This document shows positions 21,301-28,480 of a stretch of DNA of 64,000 bases, piece after piece. The position numbers and the translations under genes are program-made. Origin of the DNA: Patiria miniata (lineage: Eukaryota > Echinodermata > Asteroidea > Valvatida > Asterinidae); the NCBI RefSeq assembly GCF_015706575.1, contig NW_024037064.1, positions 7,975,606 through 8,039,605 on the forward strand, written 5' to 3'. A model generated the notes under the pieces. That model was not told the origin of the DNA, did not search any database, and saw only the letters and a list, made by a program, of their open reading frames with translations. Within the stretch, counting starts at the first letter, position 1, and each line of letters opens with the position of its first letter.

Positions 21301-23107
21301 TATAGGCAGAAACGTTTGCTTGGTATGTGCTATGAGTACCACTTAAGTGTACCATGCACTGCATGGCGTTTTGGCTGGAGTTCAGCAGGTGTTTTCCCGC
21401 CAACAGACCCGGTATTACTGCATCTTCTTGTTATTATTTCCCAGACCTGATCGGTGACCGAGATCCCGAAAATCCTCGACTCCTCGAGAAGCCTGAAATC
21501 ATGGAGCAAGCCAGAGACAACCATAATAGCGTCATTGGTAGTAATCGACCATGTATAAAAACCAAAAGTCTAAAAGGTAGGTATAACTAATGACACACGA
21601 TGCAAACTAGAAAGTTGGTCCCGGTGTACGGCTGAACTTATCAGGAGCTGGGGGGGGGGGCAATAATGTGCAATTTCCGATCTCAACTATGACTTCAGTA
21701 AAGTAATAAAGAACCCCTTTTAAAGTACCACTTCTCAGATTGAGATCGGAGTTGGCATATTGCTGCCCCCCAAGATCCTGAAAAGGTCAGCCGTACACCA
21801 GGCCCAATTTAAGCAGATGATAGTGTTTTTTTTCTCACCGAATTGCATCGCTAAGCAGCTGTCCTTGTAACTGCAAATTCTTGTTGTTAATTCTCAGAGC
21901 TGATCAGTAATATAGACCCCGACGTTCTAAATAGAACGTCCAACATTCTATTTAGACCCTGATTGTTAAGTTTCGATATTCTCACCAGGCCCAATTTAAT
22001 GCAGATAATAATCTTTGTTCTCACCGAATTTCTTGTAACTGCAATGTGTTGTTTAATTCTCAGAGCTGATCAGTGATAAAGGCCCCGAGAAGTTTGAACT
22101 CCTCGAGGAGCCTGAAATCATGGAGCAAAGACAACCCGGTGACAACCATGCGAGTGCCACTGGTGGTGATCAACTATGCATGAAAACCAACACCAGCTCA
22201 AAACGTAGGTCCAACTGTTGACACGTAATAGCAACCAAAATTAATGCAGATGATTAATGAAGATGATAGTGTTTTTTTTTCTCACCGAGTTGCATCGCTA
22301 AGCAGCTGTCCTTGTAACTGCAAATTCTTGTTATTAATTCTCAGAGCTGATCAGTAATATAGACCCCGACAAGCCTGAACTCCTCAAGGAGCCTGAAATC
22401 ATGGCGCAAAGACAACCCGGTGACAACCGTGCGAGTGCCACTGGTGGTGATCAACTATGCATAAAAACCAACCCCAGCTCAAAACGTAGGTCCTACTGTT
22501 GACACACAATAGTAACCAAAATGCATGGACCTTATAATAGGTCAACGTTTTACCCTCCAAACTTCTTACTTTTTAAAATCCAGGTAACTTCGACCACATC
22601 TGTACGGAAGAGGCTCTGCTGTAAAACACCAACGTCCAACATTCTATTTAGACCCTGATTGTTAAGTTTCGATATTCTCACCAGGCCCAATTTAATGCAG
22701 ATAATAATCTTTGTTCTCACCGAATTTCTTGTAACTGCAATGTGTTGTTTAATTCTCAGAGCTGATCAGTGATAGAGGCCCCGATAAGTTTGTACTACTC
22801 GAGGAGCCTGAAATCATGGAGCAAAGACAACCCGGTGACAACCATGCGAGTGCCACTGGTGGTGATCAACTATGCATGAAAACCAACACCAGCTCAAAAC
22901 GTAGGTCCAACTGTTGACACGTAAAAGCAACCAAAATGCATGTACCTTATAATAAGTCGACATTTTATCCTGCAAACTTTTTTTTTTTTTAATGCAGGTA
23001 ACTTCGACCAAATCTGTAAGGAAAATTCTCTGCTGCAAAACACCAACGTCATTTCCTCGTCGACGGGCGTTAAAAAACGAAAAATATGTTACCAACCGCG
23101 TGACTAA
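5657..23107 (+). CDS. Gene A: NHL-like propeller - ZU5 - UPA - Death - Death protein with a tandem-exon tail
   Basis: Gene model from splice sites and phase: 5657-5696, 6315-6365, 9516-9740, 11138-11752, 12396-12472, 15072-15716, 15915-16046, 16172-16345, 16839-16910, 17079-17114, 17342-17593, 17748-17784, 18912-19163, 19564-19806, 20154-20288, 20710-20853, 21445-21576, 22064-22204, 22345-22485, 22760-22900, 22998-23107. All junctions are GT-AG and keep frame, giving about 1264 residues. Domain order: leader (1-30), propeller (about 31-310), linker, ZU5 (about 370-520), UPA (about 520-653), Cys/Ser linker (654-785), Death 1 (786-869), Death 2 (870-950), six 44-48-residue repeats (951-1228), basic tail. 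No signal peptide or membrane segment is visible, so it is probably intracellular. ZU5-UPA-Death is the core of PIDD and the UNC5 cytoplasmic tail; the propeller in front is unusual. A PIDD-like adaptor role is inferred. Exons 1-2 are the least certain. Confidence 0.82.
6515..6716 (+). repeat. Local duplication, copy 2 in gene A intron 2
   Basis: Nearly identical to the matching parts of 5590-6030 (see there). The near identity points to a recent event. From 6720 to 8000 the intron shows no gene or repeat I recognise. Confidence 0.75.
8010..8643. mobile_element. Tc1/mariner-like non-autonomous transposon (TA-flanked)
   Basis: Terminal inverted repeats of about 50 bases: left 'CCGGGTGGTTAAAAAAGGAC' continuing to 'CAGCAATTTTCACCTA', the right end its complement (to 'CCACCCTG' at 8643). 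Flanked by TATA on both sides. No open reading frame inside, so it is a MITE-type deletion derivative. Lies in gene A intron 2. Confidence 0.85.
8826..9117. mobile_element. MITE with 29-base terminal inverted repeats
   Basis: The left end ATTACAGTGAACTGTAATTG and the inverted right end ATTACAGTGAATTCTGATTG both continue into AAAGTTAAC. The interior is packed with TTTTCACAC and TTCCCAC motifs. Lies in gene A intron 2. Confidence 0.8.
9516..9740 (+). CDS. Gene A exon 3: first part of the NHL-like propeller
   Basis: 225-base phase 1-1 exon. It has exactly the same length and phase as the gene B exon at 44657-44881, and ends with a matching 'I-x-x-E-E' before the donor. It contains the propeller-type pattern ending 'YINGVLKTI', equivalent to 'YDINGIPTGKI' in gene B. 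The sequence is more diverged than exon 4: the 'ILVADLGRG' strand of gene B is 'VIAMTVRGK' here. Confidence 0.75.
10130..10990 (+). repeat. CRE-rich tandem-like repeat in gene A intron 3
   Basis: About five diverged units of roughly 150-160 bases. Shared blocks: 'AGAACT.TAGGTC.G', 'TGTACCTAAAC..GGATGT', 'TATAGATGGAAA' and a GACGTCA-dense end. Perfect TGACGTCA palindromes at 10147-10154, 10756-10763, 10776-10783 and 10909-10916. The start of the window carries a distant relative ('GACAGGGACATGTTATAGAT'). Confidence 0.65.
11138..11752 (+). CDS. Gene A exon 4: main NHL-like beta-propeller exon
   Basis: Open 615-base phase 1-1 exon starting after AG at 11136-11137. It aligns throughout with gene B 45068-45700: shared 'ISATQDRLV', 'PKDGKIL', 'AVDDDDRILVSD' / 'AVDNDDRILISD', 'GLCCTKSAV', 'HQYDN', 'GITATADHRYL'. 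The repeated 'D-D-R-I-L-V-S-D' style strands and the spacing of blades are typical of NHL/TRIM-type six-bladed propellers, which bind protein or RNA partners. With exon 3 it would make one complete propeller. I infer a ligand-sensing or scaffold role; the ligand is unknown. Confidence 0.85.
12396..12472 (+). CDS. Gene A exon 5: charged linker between propeller and ZU5
   Basis: 77-base exon entering in phase 1 and leaving in phase 0 (GAG|GTACTT). It starts AKEEHKVKS, matching AEKDKEHNV in gene B exon 5 (46083-46177), and is Ser/Thr-rich afterwards. No fold recognised; likely a flexible linker. Confidence 0.65.
12640..12772 (+). pseudogene. Decayed copy of gene A exon 11 inside intron 5
   Basis: The last part of this stretch (from about 12695) matches the 3' half of exon 11 (17342-17593) codon for codon. 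'NGNTLVFIFKSDRENAS' corresponds to 'NSNTLVCKFKTDGENTS', and 'KISQEIRR|GTAAGTG' to 'KISQEICR|GTAAGTG'; about 40 bases of the following intron also match. An in-frame TAA replaces the His codon before the 'KISQ' motif, and the 5' half has lost its frame. It is therefore a relic of an exon or partial-gene duplication, not a used exon. Confidence 0.7.
12848..14835 (-). mobile_element. 5'-truncated LINE (non-LTR retrotransposon), antisense in gene A intron 5
   Basis: Minus-strand translation gives reverse transcriptase blocks in order: 'SQCGFRPARSPIDMLLTLRQ' (about 14260-14310), 'HGVPQGCPLAPTLF' (about 14000), 'YADD' (13831-13842), then 'GHVTRM' and 'RPRGRP' of the C-terminal region (about 13180-13290) and a terminal zinc-finger-like 'CRGCGRFCRAHIGLHSH' (about 12930). 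The blocks lie in several frames, so frameshifts have accumulated and it cannot encode a working protein. The APE endonuclease part is absent. The clade was not resolved. The 5' boundary is approximate; the 3' end is where a GAC/GAT-rich terminal stretch stops. Confidence 0.85.
15072..15716 (+). CDS. Gene A exon 6: ZU5 domain
   Basis: Phase 0-0 exon after TTTTAG at 15066-15071. The ZU5 hallmark 'GGSLSLDEYGVHLTIPRGAI' sits near residues 385-405, followed by 'VYIYVDP', 'VECGPEGLRF' and 'VVLSFPHHA'. These match the start of ZU5 in UNC5, PIDD and ankyrins. The domain ends with 'VILLVDHFTGFDLSG', where His-Phe-Thr (15579-15587, residues 506-508) occupies the place of the His-Phe-Ser self-cleavage site of PIDD and FIIND. 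The last part ('KRLLIVPYGD', 'YQIRVYVLND') begins the UPA region and resembles UNC5 'KRLKLLLFAP' and 'YNIRVYCLHD'. Confidence 0.9.
15915..16345 (+). CDS. Gene A exons 7-8: UPA domain
   Basis: Two phase 0-0 exons, 15915-16046 and 16172-16345, split by a 125-base intron. 'FKNLSWGEGDLAVKLSEFP' matches the UNC5 UPA stretch 'FKDSYHNLRLSIHDVP' in position and pattern, and exon 8 carries the alternating strand 'CVTFTLG' as in UNC5 'CTFTLERV'. Gene B exons 48310-48456 and 49102-49281 are the counterparts. UPA packs against ZU5 and Death in UNC5 and mediates oligomerisation in FIIND proteins. Confidence 0.82.
16839..17784 (+). CDS. Gene A exons 9-12: linker between UPA and Death domains
   Basis: Four in-frame exons: 16839-16910 (24 codons, 'RCICDSATAC'), 17079-17114 (12 codons), 17342-17593 (84 codons), 17748-17784 (12 codons plus one base). 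The first three are phase 0-0. The last goes from phase 0 to phase 1, exactly what the Death exons need. The 84-codon exon has six Cys and an amphipathic stretch 'YSETYKQVKQLLDA'; I do not recognise a family. A decayed duplicate of this exon lies in intron 5. Gene B keeps only a counterpart of the first exon ('RCECER'). Confidence 0.7.
18912..19163 (+). CDS. Gene A exon 13: Death domain 1
   Basis: 252-base symmetric phase 1-1 exon holding one whole Death domain. It has the classic pattern: 'LSKELGAEWESLATFLGI', 'IYKIKSDNP', 'NMLVKWRDEQ' and a last helix around 'KMQRGDIVKTL'. The conserved Trp in helix 2 ('EWESLA') and in helix 5 ('KWRDEQ') are both present. Death domains pair with other Death domains to build signalling complexes such as the PIDDosome. 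One exon per domain in phase 1-1 allows duplication without frame loss. Confidence 0.9.
19564..19806 (+). CDS. Gene A exon 14: Death domain 2
   Basis: 243-base phase 1-1 exon, a duplicate of exon 13: 'IDDSSLRMVSNKLGPHWEPL' aligns with 'IDDSTLRTLSKELGAEWESL', and 'MLVEWRDKQ' with 'MLVKWRDEQ'. Both helix Trp residues are kept, but the middle ('CVDTHKFQNN') differs, so the two domains may have different partners. Tandem Death domains in one chain are uncommon. Confidence 0.88.
20154..21576 (+). CDS. Gene A exons 15-17: first three tail-repeat exons
   Basis: Exons 20154-20288, 20710-20853 and 21445-21576 (45, 48 and 44 codons), all phase 1-1. Each encodes one diverged repeat of the form 'ELISD..P.K.E.LEKPEI', then a Gln/Asp/Asn-rich part ending near 'C.KT..S'. 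Low complexity and acidic to polar, so probably disordered. Introns between copies share sequence ('GGTAACTTGTTTTTGCTTA' near 20060 and a close variant near 20620), showing that exon and intron duplicated together. Confidence 0.72.
21616..21806. mobile_element. Palindromic MITE in a gene A tail intron
   Basis: 'GTGTACGGCTGAACTTATCA' at about 21623 is repeated in reverse at about 21780-21800. Inner 'CCGATCTCAA' (21676) pairs with 'TTGAGATCGG' (about 21740). It contains an 11-base G run. Confidence 0.6.
21898..21962 (+). pseudogene. Truncated tail-repeat exon copy in gene A
   Basis: The acceptor and first 26 bases match exon 19 (22345 onward, 'ELISNIDPD'). The sequence then jumps to unrelated DNA and reaches an in-frame TGA at 21960. 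The join coincides with the left edge of a 696-base duplicated segment, so the exon was cut by that duplication. If spliced in, it would end the protein early. Confidence 0.6.
22064..22900 (+). CDS. Gene A exons 18-20: three near-identical tail-repeat exons
   Basis: 22064-22204, 22345-22485 and 22760-22900, each 141 bases (47 codons), phase 1-1, all starting 'ELIS' and sharing 'EPEIM.QRQPGDN' and 'GDQLC'. Exons 18 and 20 differ at only a handful of bases and lie exactly 696 bases apart, together with flanking intron: a recent tandem duplication. The repeat has no recognised fold. Confidence 0.72.
22584..22624 (+). CDS. Gene A alternative terminal exon (older copy, early stop)
   Basis: Good acceptor (CAG at 22581-22583) and a phase 1 start, 'NFDHICTEEALL' then TAA at 22622-22624. 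It is a duplicate of the real terminal exon at 22998 ('NFDQICKENSLLQN'); TAA replaces the CAA codon at that position. If used after exon 19 it gives a shorter C-terminus without the basic tail. It may equally be skipped. Confidence 0.45.
22998..23107 (+). CDS. Gene A exon 21: terminal exon with basic motif
   Basis: Enters in phase 1 after TGCAG, and ends 'TGVKKRKICYQPRD' with TAA at 23105-23107. 'KKRK' is a possible nuclear localisation signal, which would be notable because PIDD also has nuclear functions; this is only a motif match. Confidence 0.65.
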
Positions 23108-23450
23108 ATTCAAATGAAGGTAATTATACTGAAAACTCATTTGACTTGTATTTATGATAACCTTTAACTAAGGCTTACCGAGTTGAGCCTCGGGACCGTT
23201 CTAATTTATTTGAGTAACGGTGACGTCTTGTTTAACACATTGTCACAACATAACGACAAATGTGAAAAGGTGGGATAAGTTTCTCAAATGAATCACCGTT
23301 AATTGAGCGGTAATGTAATGGACAATTCCATGACGTTGATTACGAAATCGCAAAATGATTAGTTTCTGCTTACTTTAGCCTAAAACTCTTCAAACATATT
23401 GCATTTGGCAGATAAGAAACGAGTCCTTCTTTATTAGTAGATCTTCATGT

Positions 23451-23456
23451 AATAAA
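23451..23456 (+). promoter_or_regulatory. Candidate polyadenylation signal of gene A
   Basis: First AATAAA after the stop codon, 344 bases downstream, with a T-rich stretch starting about 20 bases later. Confidence 0.4.
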
Positions 23457-23459
23457 TTT

Positions 23460-24929
23460 ATTTTCAAACAATGTAAGGCCTTTTTTTTTACTGACAATAG
23501 AGTACGTCACAAAAGTATCTGGTTTCTGGTATGGAGCTTGCGCCAATAGTGGTGTGGCGACGCGTTTTCCTCCCATTTTTTTTTTAAATTCAAATTTGGG
23601 CTGGTGTTGCAGATCTCGGTTAGATCCTTTTAAAACTCTCGAAAATATCCCTCGGAGTGGAGCTTCAGGTGACCTCAGTAAGGCCATAAGGCTTTAGAAT
23701 TCTGAACCCACTTACGATCTCGACCGACACCGACACGAACATTCCTTGGGAAATTTGGATAGTCAAGACAACAAATTAGAAAAAAAATGGGATACATCGG
23801 ACCAAGCAGGACATCGTGCATGAGCTGTCATGCTGGTCAATAGTCTGCTCCCTTTCATATTGTGCTAATTAAAAACGTTTACAGGTTACAGATACACGAC
23901 CATCGGTTTCTCAGTTTAGTTGCAAAATTGCTACAGTCTGCAAATGGTGCCCGACTAAATATGGGAGCCCAGCGAAGCTACATAAAGCTTATACTCGATT
24001 GTAACCCCATCTAGAAACAGGCTTAAACTGTGTAGCAGTAGGATTCTAAACAAACCAGTGAATTTGGCGGTTTGGAGACATCATCTTACATAGAATAAGT
24101 CAGACCCGTTTTAATTCTGCCGACGCGCATGGCTACGGCGACGCGCGCGCTGACACCAGAAACCCAAGACTGTTTTGGCCTTAGAGCAGTATTTATGTTG
24201 AGAAAGAAAATAGAAACTAAAGCCTTCAGATTTGTTTGAAAGATAATCAACTAAACTAGTAATAAATTGAGGTTTATTGTTTTTAGGTGTATATTTGTTT
24301 AGTGCCTTAATCTCTTAATAATGTTTACACGCGGTTTTCCGACGAAAATGCAAAGTTAGTTTTCATAACGAATACGTGAAAATGTGGTTCAGAACATTAT
24401 ACAACTGCATAGGCCCTATTAATTCGGGTAACGATAGCTATTTTCTTGTTACAAAGACAATTGAGAGTTTGTAGGCGTTTACTCTGAGTTTTGAGCTTAT
24501 TTTTGAATTAGAAAGCATTGTCATTGTCAAAACGTATAAAATACAAAAAAAAAATGAGTTCGGTGAAAAGTAGCTAGCTATGTAATTGCTGTAATTAGTC
24601 CAGCCATAAGGAATACTATAACGTAAACGTATCACTTACATTTTTTTTTGTATATAGAGCATCTCTGTCATCATATGCCGGTGATGGGTAAATAATGATT
24701 TTTATGAAAAACCATATTATTCGGTGCATAACGTTGAGAAATAAACACGCCAACTGTGGAGCATTTTAATATCAGGAGATTGCCAAAACAAGCTAAGATT
24801 TCAGACGTCATCACGTTGGTGCGTTTTGTTAAATATGTGTGTGGAAGCATGCATAAAACTGAGGTACATTCCGAATGCACAGAAGGCTGAAATGCATTTT
24901 TGGGAAATTGGGTAACTGAAGAAATATGG
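23460..24929. other. Intergenic, no gene recognised
   Basis: No credible exon on either strand. 24553-24600 resembles 55213-55258 downstream of gene B, so at least part of it belongs to the duplicated gene unit. Confidence 0.4.
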
Positions 24930-25521
24930 AGCTCCAAAAATAATAATGACCGAAAGCCAATTTCATAAGCTACTTTTGGATGAGAAAAAATACTGAAATT
25001 GGTCAATGCATTAAAAAAATATCACCATTTAAACACAATGACCCTAAAACCTGTCTCGTCCAAAAAATGCGATTTCAACAACCGTCGTCACAATTGTCTT
25101 CAAACATCACCAGCGATGAAATCTAAAAACAATATGCAAAAAGTCCTTTTGAAGGCCCTCTTTTAAAAAAGTAGATTTATAAATCATATTTTTTGATTTA
25201 GCAGGGTTGTCAATCAAATTATTGTGTGCTAAAGTTAGTGACTGACTTTCTTGAAACAAGTATTCTGGGCAATTTTCTTTGTTGTTCCAAACAGTCAAAA
25301 CACACAACAAATTGATTTTTTTTTGGACGAGACAGGTTTTACGGTCATTGCGTTTAAATGGTGATATTCTTTGAACGGATTGGGCAATTTCAGTAATTTT
25401 TTCCATCTAAAAGTGGCTTTTGAAATTGGCTTTCCAGTCATTATTATTTTTGGTGCAACATATTTTTTTAAATATGGAATATATTTTGGGGGTTAGGGTT
25501 CCGCTTTTTTGACTCACCCTG
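24930..25521. mobile_element. Palindromic CAGGGTG-type transposon, left end truncated
   Basis: The left arm (24930-25080) is the reverse complement of 25310-25470, with long exact blocks such as 'AAAACCTGTCTCGTCC'. The right end 'GACTCACCCTG' abuts TATG. Related to 52919-53449 along most of its length. Confidence 0.7.
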
Positions 25522-26334
25522 TATGTCGTTTACATAGAAAATGTCAACTGCTTTAAAATGTGATACAAATTGATATGACTGCTATTTTTGTAGAGATGAC
25601 CGTGATTAAAGAAAGGTAATTGAAATTACTGACATTATTTTTGTTCATTATGCTTCATTCTAAGTTGTATCTATGTATACGATAACGATGCTACAGCAAA
25701 TTGCTGTTGGCCCAGATAAACTGTATATGTATTAAGATATTATTGCAAACTGCTTGTAAATAGACAAGCATGAAATTAACGCTATTGAATTTTATTTTCA
25801 TTCATGCTCATTAAATTCAAGAGGTCTTTCACTTTCTTCGGGATCATTTTATTCAAAACCAAAGTTGCTTGTAATAAGTGGTATGAAATTGTTTTGCAGA
25901 ATCAAGATACTGTAGCTAATGAATTGTCTTGATAATATTTACTTTCTCTTTGTTGATATTATGCGTAGCTTAGGCTTTCCAGACCTTCCAACTTTTTTTT
26001 TTATCATGGTTTTGATTGTCAACTTTGTGCCTCATCTGAAATAACCGTTTAAATGTATGAAGTGCGGATGTAGATTCTATTTTTTTTCTTCATTTTATTA
26101 CTGAATGTTTTGCTTTGAGTGAGTAGTTTTACCAGCGGAAGAAATCATTTTATGTCTCATTTTCCATCAATTGGCTTTTACCCAATTCGTCATATTGAAA
26201 GAATTATCCAGCAGCTAGTTTTGACTTGCGCTAATTGTTAGAGCTTCGGCTCTCTTAGTATTATTTTGAGCTATGTGGGTTACACAATCAGGTTTTAAAA
26301 TTCTCCTCTACAACATCATACTTATTCAGTTATA

Positions 26335-26780
26335 CAGTGTGTATAAAAAAATGCAAACAAAAATAACAGAATTCCAGACGTAGAATGTGTTTAGTTAGTA
26401 AACACAATTCTTAACACTTTCTTGCTATCACCTTGTGCTAAAAATGTTTAGCATGGAAACATGTTTACAAACTGGATAACTGATAGCACGTATGTGTTTT
26501 GAATTTTGTTTACTAGCTAAAAACATTTTTTTATTAGTAGGCCAGGCAAATATCCACACAGAGGCAATTGGGTTTTTTTTTTGTCCCAATGCCTATAATT
26601 GAAAACTTGGTCCCATGGTCAATTTGACATCACTTTGAAAACTACTCATAACTCTGCCAAATATGATCGGATTTGGACGTTTAATATCGCATTGTAATAC
26701 CTATATTATCCATGATGGTTACACATTCTACGTCTGGCATTCCGTTATATTTTGTTTGCATTTTTTTTTTATACACCCTG
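26335..26780. mobile_element. Tc1/mariner-like MITE (TA-flanked)
   Basis: Left end CAGTGTGTATAAAAAAATGC and inverted right end CAGGGTGTATAAAAA, both leading to 'CCAGACGTAGAATGTG'; TA flanks. Interior non-coding. 26785-28070 after it holds no gene I recognise. Confidence 0.8.
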
Positions 26781-28079
26781 TATTGGAGACAATTCCCATT
26801 ACAGTTATACTACATTTACGTACGCTCATTATATTATAATAACAAATAGGAGATGTTTTATTAAACCGTTTGTGGATATTGCACTTTGTTTAAATCTAAA
26901 TATCAAAGTTTGGTAGTATCATAAACACAATGCTTTGTTTAAAATGTAGACATAGCACACTCGAATGTGATAAATGAAATTAATACCCATAATTTCATAT
27001 TGATCAGTCTAAAGGTGCCATGATCTTCACAAACTGATTGTTTTCTCAAAACGTATTTTCAGTTTGTATGTTTTGTTTACGAAAACAAATACATTCTTCC
27101 AATTTGATGGTGTCTGTAATCCTCTGAAAAGAGCTATCATTTTTTGCAGAAATAATCCACCCTGCGAGAGCCGAATTATTAACTGGCAGCCAATAATCCA
27201 ACTTTTGTGACGAAATATTCAACAGCTAATGTTGGTGGAATTTGTTTTCCAGTGTCTCACTCAAAAGTGAATAACTTTTATAACTTTCATTGCTAGGAAT
27301 ATGAATACAATATATATTTTCGAGGTGAAATCGTTGAAAATATTAAGTAATGTAAGTAGCCAAAGATATCAAAGCTGAATTTCCCGGAAAAGTAATGCAT
27401 TAATCAACACAATTGTTGGGTAGAAACATGTATTGAAAAGGGCGTCATAAGTATTGAGGTTCTTTTCACACCAACCAGTACCTGCACTTCTTAACATTTT
27501 TCATTTCATTAAGTTTGAATCTAAGTTACACTTTAAATATATCAAGCAGTATGTGTAGACGATAGCAATGCTGCATCGTATTGCTAAATAGGCAGATTCA
27601 TGATCACTGTACTTAAACTTTTACACTAAAAATTGCTTATCTATAAAATAGAAGGAAATTGATACTTATTTGATTTTATTGTTTTTGGTGTTAACTCGTT
27701 TATTCTAAAAAACCGTTTTGTAACAGTTTGATTTGTAAACAAACCTGCTTTTGTCAGTGGCATAAAATTACCTTGATTGATATAACACATGTCAAATTTC
27801 TATAGCTTTTTTATCATATTGCAAATTCATAGTTACTTTCAATATTGCTGCTTTCTGTTTATCGTAAAAAAGTAGATCAGGCTGTACATATATTTTGCCT
27901 TTCTTTATGATTTAATTCTCAACTATTTTCCTAATGCGTTTCTACTGCTTTTGAAGTATAAACATGAGAATGTCTTGGTGTTCAAGCCCACAATATTATT
28001 ATTCCCACAAAATATAGAGCTAGGTGAAGATTACTAGTCAGAACTTAACCATAGCGAAACAGTGAAGAAATAGTTCATG

Positions 28080-28480
28080 CAGGCGCGGTTCTAGAACCAA
28101 TATTTTTTTTTGGGGGGGGGGGGGCTAACAGGGTGGATCTTGATTATTTTTCAGGGATGCGTGCTGCAAAGGTAGACCAGTTATTTCCTCCAGACACTTA
28201 GGCCTCTGAAAATCAATAGGTGGGTGGGGTTGGGGGGGGGGGGGGGCTCATGCCATATTTTCAATGGGGAGCGCCAATAAAATCCTAAAATCATTCACAC
28301 TATATTAACTACAAATGCACCCTTGTCACGACTATTTCTTTAGGGGGAGACCGTTCGCATGTACATCACAATCCTTCTTTTTGCTAATGCAAAATCTTTT
28401 TTACGGAATTTTTTTTTGGGGGGGAGCTAAAGCCCCCCCTAACCCCCCCCCCCCCCCCCCCCCCCGTAGAACCGCGCCTG
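28080..28480. mobile_element. hAT-type MITE with 8-base target duplication
   Basis: Ends CAGGCGCGGTTCTA and TAGAACCGCGCCTG are inverted copies. Flanks AGTTCATG (28072-28079) and AGTTCATG (28481-28488) are an exact 8-base duplication, the hAT signature. The interior carries long G and C runs and no reading frame. Confidence 0.9.
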
